Shown here: in pieces, positions 25,908-35,099 of the stretch
How the letters are laid out: every line of letters starts with the position of its first letter
Position numbering within the stretch: position 1 is the stretch's first letter
DNA from: Verrucomicrobiia bacterium
Lineage (GTDB): Bacteria > Verrucomicrobiota > Verrucomicrobiia > JABWAM01
Assembly: GCA_028687435.1 (NCBI GenBank)
Contig: JAQUAF010000004.1
Span: forward strand, 1 to 64,000
Direction of reading: 5' to 3'
Length of the DNA: 64,000 bases
Translations under genes and position numbers: made by a program
The notes under the pieces: generated by a model
Databases searched by the model: none
What the model was told of the DNA's origin: nothing
The model's input: only the letters and a program-made list of their open reading frames with translations

Positions 25908-28007
25908 TTAAACCGTCAGATGTTTGTCCGCCTTCAACTTGACCAGCGTGCTGGAATCGAGAATCAGGCCCACCCGTCCGTCACCCAAAATGGCGGCTCC
26001 GGCCAGTGCGCGGTTCGCTTTGAATGTCTCTCCCAGACTCTTGATCACCACCTCCTGCTTGCCAACCAACTGGTCCACCAATACACAACGGCACTCGCGC
26101 CCCGATTCAACCACCACGACAATGGAATCGGTCGCCTCTGTCGTTTTGGGAGTGACACCAAAAAATTCATGCAACCGCAACAGGGGAATCAGGCGTCCCC
26201 GGACATTGACCATCTCCCCGCGTTCGTGAACCGTGGAGATCATTCCGGCTGTCGGACGGAAGGATTCGCGGATTGTCAGGGTTGGAATGATGTAACGCTC
26301 CTCCCCAACTTTCACAATCAACCCCTCGATGATGGCCAGGGTCAGCGGCAGGTAAATGGAAAAGGTGCTTCCTTTTCCGAGCTCCGACTCGATTTCGACC
26401 TTCCCCCTCAGCTTCTCAATATTGCGCCTCACAACATCCATGCCCACGCCGCGCCCGGACACATCGGTGACCACCGTGGCGGTGGAAAAACCGGGGGCGA
26501 AAATCTGCAAATAAATCTCCTGATCGGTCAATGTCTCCTCCGAGGAAACCAACCCCTTCTCGACCGCCCTGGCCCGGATCCTCTCCTTGTTCAACCCCGC
26601 GCCATCGTCCTTGATCTGGATGACGATGTTGCCCCCCTCATGAAACGCCTGCAGGTGGATGGTTCCCTGTCCGGACTTGCCGGCCTGTTTCCGCGCATCC
26701 GGCATCTCGATGCCATGATCCACCGCATTTCGAATCATGTGCATCAACGGATCGCTGATCTCCTCCACAATGGTTCGATCGAGCTCCGTATCCTCCCCGC
26801 TCATGGTCAGCTGGGCCTCCTTGCCCAGCTTGACCGCCAGATCGCGCACAATACGCGTCATTTTCTGGAAAGTCGCGCGCACCGGAACCATTCGCATGGA
26901 CATGGCCACACGCTGCAACTCATTGGTGATGCGGCGCAACTGCGCCAGATTGCGCAACAACTGCCGGCTCTCCAGATTGCGAATGGAAGGATCCTGCATC
27001 ACCAGCGATTCGGCAATCACCAGTTCACCCACCATATCCACAACGGCATCCAGCTTTTGGGTGTCCACCTTGACCACCGCCCCTCCGCTCTGTTTAACCA
27101 CCGTTTTTGTGACAGCTCCTTCCTCCTTGGCGGCGGCGGGCGCCGGCTCCCCTTTTTGAACAGGCTGGACGGCGTTTTCCGCCGCAACCGGCCCGCCCTC
27201 AATCACCGCCTTGACCTTGTTTTTCAAAACACTGGTGGGGATGACAATGGCCTCAACAGGTTTTTTGCCGCTCACCTGCGGTTCGATCTCTCCAATGAAA
27301 CGTTTGAGAGTGTCGCCACCCTGCAAAATCAACTCGATAATGGGAGAGGTGATTTCCAGCTTGTGCTGGCGGGCCATGTCCAAAAGGGATTCCAACTGAT
27401 GCGCCAGTTCCTTGATCGGCACAAGATTCAGAAAACCAGCCCCGCCCTTGAAGGTATGAAACGCGCGAAAAATGGAATTCAGGGTGTCCGCATCCGCCGG
27501 ATTATCCTCCAGGACAAGCACCCCCTGTTCAATATTGTCGAGGTGCTCCTGGGATTCATTGATAAACTCCCGCAACAACTCGGCGTCGCTCTCCAGGTTG
27601 AGAAGCAGGGCGGGCTCCCCTTCCGCATCCGCCGGAGGTGTTTTGTCCCCGTCAGCAGGCTTGATTTGCGGCGCCGCAGGGGTGCCTCCCTGCTTGATCG
27701 GAACATAAGGCGCGTCGGGCTTCGCCGCCAATTCATTCAGTTGAGCCAGGGTCTTGCCCAGATAATCCAGGTCCTCGGCGGTAAAAAGACGCAAAGCCTC
27801 GACAATAGCCATCATCCCATCCGCCATGTCCTTGGCGGCAAGGTGAAAATTGGCCGCCTCCGGATGGCCGGCGGACTCGTCGCGCAATTTGCTCACAAAA
27901 TCCAATATCGGCAGCATGCCATTATCAGATCCCGGTTCGGCCATCACAATCTCGGTGGCCAATTTCCCCAACAGCCCCTGCATTTTTTCCGAAAATTGAG
28001 AATCCAT
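25908..28007 (-). CDS. cheA: Chemotaxis histidine kinase CheA
   Basis: The kinase has 699 residues. The first 110 or so form an unrecognised helical region, followed by a proline-rich linker. The HPt domain spans about 140-245 with phospho-His184 in IFRAFHTFKGGAGF. Dimerisation, HATPase (HMIRNAVDHGIEMPDAR, IKDDGAGLN, VSGRGVGMDVVR) and CheW-like (PLTLAIIEGLIVKVG) domains follow. There is one HPt only, and the usual CheY-binding P2 region is short or replaced. It heads the leftward run and is divergent from cheR. Confidence 0.96.
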   Translation of the reverse strand: MDSQFSEKMQGLLGKLATEIVMAEPGSDNGMLPILDFVSKLRDESAGHPEAANFHLAAKDMADGMMAIVEALRLFTAEDLDYLGKTLAQLNELAAKPDAPYVPIKQGGTPAAPQIKPADGDKTPPADAEGEPALLLNLESDAELLREFINESQEHLDNIEQGVLVLEDNPADADTLNSIFRAFHTFKGGAGFLNLVPIKELAHQLESLLDMARQHKLEITSPIIELILQGGDTLKRFIGEIEPQVSGKKPVEAIVIPTSVLKNKVKAVIEGGPVAAENAVQPVQKGEPAPAAAKEEGAVTKTVVKQSGGAVVKVDTQKLDAVVDMVGELVIAESLVMQDPSIRNLESRQLLRNLAQLRRITNELQRVAMSMRMVPVRATFQKMTRIVRDLAVKLGKEAQLTMSGEDTELDRTIVEEISDPLMHMIRNAVDHGIEMPDARKQAGKSGQGTIHLQAFHEGGNIVIQIKDDGAGLNKERIRARAVEKGLVSSEETLTDQEIYLQIFAPGFSTATVVTDVSGRGVGMDVVRRNIEKLRGKVEIESELGKGSTFSIYLPLTLAIIEGLIVKVGEERYIIPTLTIRESFRPTAGMISTVHERGEMVNVRGRLIPLLRLHEFFGVTPKTTEATDSIVVVVESGRECRCVLVDQLVGKQEVVIKSLGETFKANRALAGAAILGDGRVGLILDSSTLVKLKADKHLTV

Positions 28008-28144
28008 AGGTTTTATCGTTCAGCGCGCGGGTTTTTCCTCAGGCTTGTCCTTTTTTACGCGGTCGGGAGAAAAAACACAAACCGAAAAGCAGCCTCCGGC
28101 CTCCTCTTCAAAAATGCGCCGGATTGACGGCAAAACCAGCAGGC

Positions 28145-28173
28145 TTGAAAGAAAACAAACTATATCCTATGCT
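28145..28173 (+). promoter_or_regulatory. Putative sigma70-type promoter for cheR-cheD-HDOD-cheB
   Basis: TTGAAA (28145-28150) and TATGCT (28168-28173) are separated by exactly 17 bases. A start near 28180 would leave a leader of about 25 nt before the cheR ATG. The assignment rests on box match and spacing only. The promoter for cheA in the other direction was not identified. Confidence 0.45.
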
Positions 28174-28205
28174 GGGAACACTCCAAACAATCCATCAAAA
28201 ATTTT

Positions 28206-29042
28206 ATGAGCGCCATTGGCGAGCAACAATATCGCTTCATCTGCGATCTCGTTTACCAGCACAGCCGGATCAATCTCGGCCCGGATAAAAAGGAACTGGT
28301 GGCAGCCAGGGTCGCCAAACGCCTGCGTCAATTGCACATCGACAGCTACGAACAGTACTGCCACTACCTCAAGGGGCCCGAGGGCGAGGAGGAATTGATC
28401 AACCTGGTGAATGTCATCTCAACCAATTTCACCAACTTTTTCCGGGAAATCAAACATTTCGAATTCCTGACCGAAACCATCCTTCCCCAAATGTGTTCGC
28501 CCAACAGCCAGGCCCGCGAAAAAGCGTTCCGCGTCTGGAGCGCCGCCAGTTCGTCCGGAGAAGAACCTTACACCATCTCAATCGTCCTCCACCACTTCTT
28601 CCTCTCCCGTTCCAACTGGAGGTGGCAGGTTGACGCCTCCGACATCTCCACCCGGATGCTGGACAAGGCCCGGCAGGGCGTTTATGAAGCGGAACGCATC
28701 AACACCGTCCCCAATCCCGAATGGGTTCCCCGCTATTTTCAACGGGGCACCGGCAATTGGACCGGCTACGTGCGGGTAAAAAACGAATTGCGCAATCAGG
28801 TTCAATTTCATCATTTGAACCTGCTCCAGCCCCAATACCCCTTTGCCTACATGTTCCAAGTCATCTTCTGCCGGAACGTCATGATCTATTTCGACCGCCC
28901 CACCCAGGAACAGCTGATCAACAAACTGACCAACCAACTGGTTCCCGGCGGATATCTGCTGGTCGGACACTCAGAAAGCCTGACCGGCGTAAAACACCAT
29001 CTGCATCCCGTCAAGCCAAGCATTTACATCAAACCCGCCTGA
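28206..29042 (+). CDS. cheR: Chemoreceptor methyltransferase CheR
   Basis: This 278-residue SAM-dependent methyltransferase methylates receptor glutamates. The helical N-terminal domain (QQYRFICDLVYQHSRINLGP) is followed by NVISTNFTNFFREIKHFEFL, the SAM site WSAASSSGEEPYTISIVL, and VIFCRNVMIYFDRPTQEQL. It is the first gene of the rightward run, divergent from cheA. A methyltransferase implies true methyl-accepting receptors elsewhere in the genome. Confidence 0.96.
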   Translation: MSAIGEQQYRFICDLVYQHSRINLGPDKKELVAARVAKRLRQLHIDSYEQYCHYLKGPEGEEELINLVNVISTNFTNFFREIKHFEFLTETILPQMCSPNSQAREKAFRVWSAASSSGEEPYTISIVLHHFFLSRSNWRWQVDASDISTRMLDKARQGVYEAERINTVPNPEWVPRYFQRGTGNWTGYVRVKNELRNQVQFHHLNLLQPQYPFAYMFQVIFCRNVMIYFDRPTQEQLINKLTNQLVPGGYLLVGHSESLTGVKHHLHPVKPSIYIKPA

Positions 29043-29065
29043 TCCACGCGCCTCCGCTTCCTCCC

Positions 29066-29566
29066 ATGCCACCCCCCGTTTTTCGCAAAACCATCGTTGT
29101 CGGCGTGGCGGACATGGCCGTGACAAATGATACCACCGCCGATCTGGTTACTTATTCGCTGGGATCATGCCTGGGCATCACGGTTTACGATCCAACCGTC
29201 CATGTTGGAGGTTTGCTTCACCTGATGCTCCCGGATTCCAGCATTGACAAAGTCAAGGCAGAGGAAGCACCTTATATGTTTGTGGATACCGGGGTGCCTT
29301 TATTGTTTCGAACCGCCTATCAATTGGGGGCGGACAAGTCCCGCATCATTTTAAAGGTGGCGGGCGGCGCTGAAGTCATCAGCGGCCACGACCTGTTCAA
29401 CATTGGCAAACGCAACATCGAGAGTCTTTATCAAATCCTGACACGCAACAATGTCCAAATCACATCCCAACGGGTCGGAGGACAAGTCTCCCGCACCGTC
29501 CGTCTTGATGTTGGAACAGGCAAGGTTCTGGTCAAAACCCCCGGCGAGGAGGATATCAATCTATGA
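29066..29566 (+). CDS. cheD: Receptor glutamine deamidase CheD
   Basis: The protein has 166 residues with the CheD catalytic pattern: cysteine in VTYSLGSCLGITVYDP, histidine in VGGLLHLMLPDS, and the later KVAGGAEVI. It deamidates receptor glutamines to glutamates. The ATG at 29066 was chosen because it opens directly into the domain (PPPVFRKTIVVGVADMAVT); a longer frame runs back inside cheR. Its stop overlaps the following HDOD gene by four bases. Confidence 0.94.
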   Translation: MPPPVFRKTIVVGVADMAVTNDTTADLVTYSLGSCLGITVYDPTVHVGGLLHLMLPDSSIDKVKAEEAPYMFVDTGVPLLFRTAYQLGADKSRIILKVAGGAEVISGHDLFNIGKRNIESLYQILTRNNVQITSQRVGGQVSRTVRLDVGTGKVLVKTPGEEDINL

Positions 29567-30414
29567 CAGCCGACGAAATCCTCAACAAAATTGCGGATCT
29601 TCCGCCAGCGCCCATTGCGGCCAGCAAACTGCTCAGCCTGCTCAAAAACCCCACGGTGGACAGCATTGATGAAGTGGTTGAAACCCTCGAATACGATCCC
29701 GCGCTCACCGCCCGCCTGTTGCGCGCCTGCAATTCGGCCTTCATGGCGGGACACGCAAGCGTTGACTCGGTGGACCAGGCCGTTTTGAGGCTCGGATACT
29801 ATGAAATTCTTCGCGTGGTGCTGGCCCTGACCGTCGGCGGCGTTCTTTCCAAGGGACTGCCAGGCTATGGAGTGGATTCCTATGAACTGTGGTCCCACTC
29901 CATCACCGCCGCGCTGGCTTCCCAAAAACTGATGGAAACCAGCCGCGGCCTGGACGCAACCCCCTCCGTCGCCTTCACCGCCGGCCTCCTCCACGACATT
30001 GGCAAGGTGGTGCTCAACCATCTCACCCTGCCGGAGGTTGAAAACATCCGGGTCATGATCCACACCAATGGCGCATCGCTGCTGGAAGCCGAAACCGCCG
30101 TTCTGGGCGTCAATCACGCTGAAATTGGCGCCTGCCTCCTTAAACGCTGGAAACTCTCCGGCGCCATTGTCGAGGCCGTTGCCCGTCATCACACCCCGCC
30201 CGTGGACAAGGGCCCTCAACTGGCAGGCGTGGTGCATCTGGCCAACGGATGCGCGCACTTTGTGGGGTCGTCCTATGGGTGGGAATCGTTTGCAATCCGC
30301 ATCCGCCCGGAAATAATGGAAACCCTCAATTTGAAGCCGGAGGACATCGAACGGACGATGATCTTCATCCACAGCGAATCCAACCGCATCAAACAATTCA
30401 TGTCCATCGTATGA
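29563..30414 (+). CDS. HDOD-domain signalling protein
   Basis: The 283-residue protein begins with an HDOD fold (LPPAPIAASKLLSLLKNP, VVETLEYDPALTARLLRACN, LGYYEILRVVLALTVGG). It continues into an HD-type helical region with GLLHDIGKVVLNHL and VARHHTPP, so metal-ligand histidines are present. HDOD proteins are regulatory and often neighbour chemotaxis genes; the reaction, if any, is unknown. It overlaps cheD at its start and cheB at its end, each by four bases, so it belongs to the adaptation operon. Confidence 0.92.
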   Translation: MTADEILNKIADLPPAPIAASKLLSLLKNPTVDSIDEVVETLEYDPALTARLLRACNSAFMAGHASVDSVDQAVLRLGYYEILRVVLALTVGGVLSKGLPGYGVDSYELWSHSITAALASQKLMETSRGLDATPSVAFTAGLLHDIGKVVLNHLTLPEVENIRVMIHTNGASLLEAETAVLGVNHAEIGACLLKRWKLSGAIVEAVARHHTPPVDKGPQLAGVVHLANGCAHFVGSSYGWESFAIRIRPEIMETLNLKPEDIERTMIFIHSESNRIKQFMSIV

Positions 30415-31505
30415 TCACCACCAAAAAAATCCGCGTTCTCATCGTGGACGATTCCGCCATCGTCCGCAAATTGGTCACTGAATCCCTCAGCCACGATCCC
30501 CAAATCGAGGTCGTGGGCACAGCCATCGACCCCTATGTGGCGCGGGATAAAATCCTCTCCCTCAAACCCGATGTGCTGACACTGGACATCGAGATGCCCC
30601 GCATGGACGGCATCACGTTTCTCAAAATCCTGATGAAACATCACCCCATGCCCATCATCATCCTGAGTTCGCTGACCCAAAGCGGATCCATGAGAGCCCT
30701 GGAAGCCATGCAATCCGGCGCCGTGGACGTGCTGGGCAAACCCAGCAGTTCCTACTCCATTGGCGAACTGGGAAGTGTGCTGGCGGAAAAGGTCAAAGCT
30801 GCCGCAGTGGCCCGCATCAGCCGCCTGGCCAAGCCCGAGGCATCCGAAACGGCCGTGACGGAAGCGCCCCCCTCCCGGGTGATCAGCAAACAAATTCATT
30901 ACCCCCGCCAGGTCATCCTGCTTGGCGCATCCACCGGCGGCACCGAAGCCTTGAAGGAAGTCTTGACGCGGCTTCCCGACAATCTTCCCGGCATTTGCAT
31001 CGTGCAACACATTCCCGCATATTTTTCAAAAGCCTTTGCCGACCGCCTGAACAACATCTGCGCCATGGAAGTCCGGGAAGCGGTTGACGGCGACCGGGTG
31101 AAGCCCGGCCTGGCCCTGGTGGCGCCCGGCAACTATCACATGCTGCTCCAGTGGCATGTGGATCAGTACTGGGTGCATCTCAAACAAGGCCCTCCAGTCT
31201 GGCACCAGCGGCCTGCGGTGGATGTGCTGTTCAACAGCGCCTCCGACTGCGCAAAAGAGCACGCAGTCGCGGCCCTTTTCACCGGCATGGGACGCGATGG
31301 CGCCGAAGGCATGCTCAAGCTGAAACAGGCCGGCGCTCAAACCATCGCCCAAAACGAGGAGACCTGCGTCGTCTTCGGAATGCCCCGCGCCGCCATCGAA
31401 CTGGGCGCCGCCGATCACGTCCTTCCCCTGTTGGAAATCCCCCAGGCTCTGGTCAACCTTTCAGCCGTCGCATCCCAACGGATGAAAAACAAGTCCGCCG
31501 TCTGA
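30411..31505 (+). CDS. cheB: Receptor methylesterase CheB
   Basis: The enzyme has 364 residues: receiver domain (VLIVDDSAIVRK; phospho-Asp59 in LTLDIEMPRMDG), linker, and esterase domain. Its catalytic residues are visible as Ser174 in LLGASTGGTEAL, His in CIVQHIPAYF and Asp in FTGMGRDGAEGML. It removes methyl groups from receptors when phosphorylated by CheA. The ATG at 30411 overlaps the HDOD stop (ATGA). No free-standing CheY is encoded nearby. Confidence 0.96.
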   Translation: MITTKKIRVLIVDDSAIVRKLVTESLSHDPQIEVVGTAIDPYVARDKILSLKPDVLTLDIEMPRMDGITFLKILMKHHPMPIIILSSLTQSGSMRALEAMQSGAVDVLGKPSSSYSIGELGSVLAEKVKAAAVARISRLAKPEASETAVTEAPPSRVISKQIHYPRQVILLGASTGGTEALKEVLTRLPDNLPGICIVQHIPAYFSKAFADRLNNICAMEVREAVDGDRVKPGLALVAPGNYHMLLQWHVDQYWVHLKQGPPVWHQRPAVDVLFNSASDCAKEHAVAALFTGMGRDGAEGMLKLKQAGAQTIAQNEETCVVFGMPRAAIELGAADHVLPLLEIPQALVNLSAVASQRMKNKSAV

Positions 31506-31531
31506 CCTCGCTCCATCTCCCTCCCTTCGCC

Positions 31532-32626
31532 TCAACCCCCAAAAGCTTCCGCGATCAATTTTCCTGTTGCATCCCAGCAGGCCCTTTCATCCAACCGCGC
31601 CCTCAATGCTCCAAGCCGGACAGGATCCAATTCCAAAGGCCTGACCATCGGCGCGCACCGTTCCACAGCCGGCCCGGTCTGCCGCGGATCCGCCAGCGCC
31701 ACGCCATCCACCCACTCCGCCGCGCCGTTGGCCTCCGTCGTGATCACCGGCAGGCCGCAGGCGGCCGCCTCCAACGCCGCATTGGCGCATGGATCGTAAA
31801 TGGTCGGCAAAATGAAGGCGTCCGCCGCCTGGTAAACATCCAGGGCGGAAGTTCCTTCCTCCGCAAAAAACAGCCGCCGTCCGCATCCCAAATCGTCCGC
31901 CAGACGCACATAGGGATTCCTCCTCCCCTTCCCCAACACCAGCAACCATACAGGTTGAGGCAGCGCGGCCGCCAGACGCAAGGCCCAGGCAAGCCCCTTT
32001 CTCTCAAAACCCGACCCCACAAAACACCAGACCACCTCGTCTTCCGGAAGACCAAAACCCCGGCGCAACCCCCGCCGCCGGCTTGCATCCGCCGCCGGAC
32101 GGAAAAAATCAAGGTTCACTCCCGGGTGAATCACCCGGATGCGTTCCTCCGGATAATCAAACCTCTCGATGATTTCGCGCTTCACCATCGATGAATTGGC
32201 CATCACCCACTGCGTCGATGCGGGCTGAAACAGTTTTTTCTCCAACTCGAGGATGCAACGGTGCTTGCGATCCCATCGGGACCACCATCGCGCCACGGCG
32301 GACTGATAAGGCGCCCGCCTCTCCAGCCATGCCGCATGCACACCATCCCCCGCGCGGTAAATATCCTGCCTCAACATCCGCTCCAGGCTGAAATTCAAAA
32401 TTCCCCGCTCCCCGCCAAACCGCTCCAGGCACATCCGCACATAAGCGTCCGCGCCACGCGCCGGAATCCTTTCAACGCGGTAAACTCCCTCCTTTGAATC
32501 CGGCCATTCCTCGGCGGCGATGCCGACCTCATGTCCCTGCCCATTCAACCACGCAGCCAGACGGCAGACATACCTTTCAGCTCCTCCCGTCGCGGTGTAT
32601 CGCCTCCTGAAAAGCCTGATTTTCAT
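31532..32626 (-). CDS. GT4 glycosyltransferase, WaaG-like
   Basis: This 364-residue GT-B transferase starts KIRLFRRRYTATGGAERYV and has the core pattern FRPAADASRR, VGSGFERKGL and the E-x7-E site in PTIYDPCANAALEAAACGLP. It resembles lipopolysaccharide core glucosyltransferases (WaaG/RfaG). The sugar is not certain. The Met at 32626 was taken because the fold begins there; a start nine codons earlier is possible. It follows another glycosyltransferase gene on the same strand, separated by an inverted octad repeat. Confidence 0.88.
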   Translation of the reverse strand: MKIRLFRRRYTATGGAERYVCRLAAWLNGQGHEVGIAAEEWPDSKEGVYRVERIPARGADAYVRMCLERFGGERGILNFSLERMLRQDIYRAGDGVHAAWLERRAPYQSAVARWWSRWDRKHRCILELEKKLFQPASTQWVMANSSMVKREIIERFDYPEERIRVIHPGVNLDFFRPAADASRRRGLRRGFGLPEDEVVWCFVGSGFERKGLAWALRLAAALPQPVWLLVLGKGRRNPYVRLADDLGCGRRLFFAEEGTSALDVYQAADAFILPTIYDPCANAALEAAACGLPVITTEANGAAEWVDGVALADPRQTGPAVERCAPMVRPLELDPVRLGALRARLDERACWDATGKLIAEAFGG

Positions 32627-32646
32627 GAAAGCCGCATGGGTTAGGG

Positions 32647-32754
32647 GGTTCAACGGTTCATCGGTTCACGGTTGTGAATGGAAAAGCGATGCAGGAAAAG
32701 ATGTTGGTCGCGGATTCCCAGCCATTGAACCGCGAACCGCTGAACCCGGCAACC
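32647..32754. repeat. Inverted pair of GGTTCANC octad arrays
   Basis: The left array (32647-32673) reads GGTTCAAC, GGTTCATC, GGTTCACG, GTT. The right array (32724-32754) read on the other strand is GGTTGCCG, GGTTCAGC, GGTTCGC, GGTTCAAT. The two can pair as a long imperfect stem with a loop of about 50 bases. The pair fills the gap between two glycosyltransferase genes and stops four bases from the stop codon of the upstream one. Confidence 0.7.
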
Positions 32755-32758
32755 TGCG

Positions 32759-33874
32759 TTATGGAAGCATTTGCGCATAAATGTCCTCCAATTTCCCAAC
32801 CATCCTGTCGAGGGAAAACTCTTTTTCCACCACCATGCGCCCCGCCATCCCCATCGCCCGGGCCCTGGCCGGATCCTCCAGCATTTTAAGGATCAAACCC
32901 GCCAGCGCCTCCGAGTTCTGCGCCTCGCAAAGCATTCCCTGCTCCCCATCCCTGACCACCTCCGGAATGCCGCCCACCGCCGTAGCCACCACGGGTCTGG
33001 CCATGGCCAGGGCCTGCAACAACGCCTGCGGAACCCCTTCGTTGGCGTAAGAGGGAAGCACAAACACATCCAACGCCTTCAAAATCTGGGGAATTTCATC
33101 GCGATATCCGATCAGAAAAACAAAATCCTCCATCTCCCGCTCCAGCACCTCCTGCTCGATGTGCTCCCGCCGCGGCCCTTCCCCCACAATCACAAAAAAG
33201 GTGTCGGGACGCTCCTTCCTCACCCGCACCGCCGCCTGCAAAAAATCCGGATGCCCTTTCCAACTGCGCAAAACCGAAACCATCCCAACCAGTTGTGACC
33301 GCTCCGGCAATCCAAGCTCCTTGCGCAAATCCAGGGGCGCGATATCCGGGTCGTACCTCCTCAAATCAATGCCGGTGGGAATCGAGGAAATCCTTTCTGC
33401 CGCAAAACCATTGTACCTCACCATGTCCCCGGCTATCCCGCTGCTGGTGGTGATGATGTAATCATGCAACCGCTGATACGCAAACCGGGTCATCCACCCG
33501 CGGGAAATGCGCGCGGAAATATGCCGGGTCTTGATGACCAGCGGCACCCCGGCGCGTTTGGCCGCCAGACCCGCCAGCCAGCTGTCGCGGGAACTGTGCG
33601 TGTTGACCACATCCACCTTCTCCCGCTTCAAATAATCCGACAGCCACCGCAAATTCCGGAAAAAATCCCGCCGCCACATGGACAGGGGCACGGTCTCAAT
33701 CTGCGCGTCCAATGCCTTGTGAAAAATATCGCTGGACGGCGGGGTGACAATCACCGTGCGATGCCCGCGCCGGGCCATCTCCCTGAGTTCCACCAAGACC
33801 CGGATTTCCTGTCCCCCCCAGCCCAGCGAGGCCTCGGTATGCAAAATGGTCAGTTTTCGATTGAGTTGCGGCAA
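32759..33874 (-). CDS. GT4 glycosyltransferase
   Basis: This 371-residue GT-B transferase begins KLTILHTEASLGWGGQEIRV. It has NTHSSRDSWLAGLAAKRAGV, VSVLRSWKGHPDFLQAA and the E-x7-E type site LPSYANEGVPQALLQALAMA. It is a lipopolysaccharide or surface glycan type; the substrate is unknown. The frame has no ATG in the right place. TTG at 33874 is proposed because AGGA lies eight or so bases upstream and the next 15 residues lead into the fold. The much longer frame (to 34951) is antisense to the divergent gene. Confidence 0.85.
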   Translation of the reverse strand: MPQLNRKLTILHTEASLGWGGQEIRVLVELREMARRGHRTVIVTPPSSDIFHKALDAQIETVPLSMWRRDFFRNLRWLSDYLKREKVDVVNTHSSRDSWLAGLAAKRAGVPLVIKTRHISARISRGWMTRFAYQRLHDYIITTSSGIAGDMVRYNGFAAERISSIPTGIDLRRYDPDIAPLDLRKELGLPERSQLVGMVSVLRSWKGHPDFLQAAVRVRKERPDTFFVIVGEGPRREHIEQEVLEREMEDFVFLIGYRDEIPQILKALDVFVLPSYANEGVPQALLQALAMARPVVATAVGGIPEVVRDGEQGMLCEAQNSEALAGLILKMLEDPARARAMGMAGRMVVEKEFSLDRMVGKLEDIYAQMLP

Positions 33875-33916
33875 GTTGGTTTTTCCTGTTAGTGTATCCC
33901 GGATTTGGGACACATC

Positions 33917-35017
33917 ATGTTTCGCGACATTAAAAAGATACTGCTGGTGAAACTCAAGCACATCGGTGATGCGCTGTTGATGACCCCCTGCATCCGCGCC
34001 CTTCACGAAACCTTCCCGCAGGCGCAAATTTCCGCCCTCGTCAACGATATGTGCGTCCCCGTTCTCGAAAACCATCCGCTGCTCGGGGAAATCATCGGCT
34101 TCCCCCGCTCCAAACTGCGGGGCCTTTCGCCCGCCCGGATACGGGGGGAACTGGCGTTTGTCTCCGGCATCCGGCAACGGCGTTTCGACATGGTGGTGGA
34201 TTTCACATCCAGCGACCGCCCCGCATGGATCGCCTGGCTTAGCGGCGCCCGCTACCGTCTCGCCTATGACCCGCAAGGCAAGGGATTCCTCGGCAAAAAA
34301 CATCTCTATACCCACCTGGCGCCCCATCCCGCCGATCCCAACATCCACGAAGTCGAAAAAAACCTCGGCGTGCTCCGCGCCTTCAACATCACCGCCGCCT
34401 CCCCAAAACTCGAACTCCACCCCTCCCCGGACGACCGCCGGGCCGCCGATGAAACCCTGAGGCGGCTCGGTTTCCAACCCGGCTCGCCCTTCGTCGCCGC
34501 CCATCCCACCTCGCGCTGGCTTTTCAAATGCTGGTGCGACGACCGCTTCGCCCAACTCATCGACTGGCTTCAACGCGACCGCAGCCTGCCCGTGATCCTC
34601 ACCTGCGGCCCCGACGAACGCGAACTGGCCCGGGCGCGCCATGTGCTCTCCCTTTGCGCCACCCGGCCCCGCGCGCTGCTCGGCGAACTCAGCCTCCGCC
34701 AATGGGCGGCCCTCGTCAGCCGCGCCCGTCTCTTCGTCGGCGTGGATTCCGCCCCCATGCACATTGCAGCCTCCCAAAACATCCCATCCCTCGCCCTCTT
34801 CGGTCCCACCGGTTTCAACAACTGGCGCCCATGGGGCGTCGAACACGAGGTTCTCGTCCACGACTGCCCCTGCTCCCGCGACCGCAACCCCCACTGCGAC
34901 TGGACCCAGACCCGCGCCTGCATGCAAAACATCACCCTCGCCGAAGCCCAAACCGCCCTCGACCGGCTGCTGGACAAAACTGCCGGACAGAAGGCTGAAG
35001 GAAACTGCAGGCGCTGA
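33917..35017 (+). CDS. GT9 heptosyltransferase-like protein
   Basis: The GT-B transferase of the heptosyltransferase family has 366 residues: [20 protein letters not shown] at the start, [18 protein letters not shown], and [20 protein letters not shown] with [13 protein letters not shown] near the C-terminus. It probably adds heptose to the lipopolysaccharide inner core. It is divergent from a GT4 gene 42 nt away. The last ten residues ([10 protein letters not shown]) are encoded by a GGCTGAA-type repeat-like sequence, so the stop codon may lie in inserted repeat DNA. Confidence 0.9.
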   Translation: MFRDIKKILLVKLKHIGDALLMTPCIRALHETFPQAQISALVNDMCVPVLENHPLLGEIIGFPRSKLRGLSPARIRGELAFVSGIRQRRFDMVVDFTSSDRPAWIAWLSGARYRLAYDPQGKGFLGKKHLYTHLAPHPADPNIHEVEKNLGVLRAFNITAASPKLELHPSPDDRRAADETLRRLGFQPGSPFVAAHPTSRWLFKCWCDDRFAQLIDWLQRDRSLPVILTCGPDERELARARHVLSLCATRPRALLGELSLRQWAALVSRARLFVGVDSAPMHIAASQNIPSLALFGPTGFNNWRPWGVEHEVLVHDCPCSRDRNPHCDWTQTRACMQNITLAEAQTALDRLLDKTAGQKAEGNCRR

Positions 35018-35099
35018 AACTCCGCCGCTTGTTGATTGTCCATCCTCCGCGCCGCAGTTTAAGCTTCACTCCGTTCCTTGCCTCTGGCATTTTTCCCCC

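Noticed and set aside
31151-32194. 347-codon plus-strand frame overlapping cheB and the GT4 gene
   Set aside because: Arg/Pro/Gln-rich shadow crossing two well-supported genes.
33875-34951. N-terminal extension of the GT4 gene to 34951
   Set aside because: It is antisense to the heptosyltransferase gene; the GT fold begins only after 33874.
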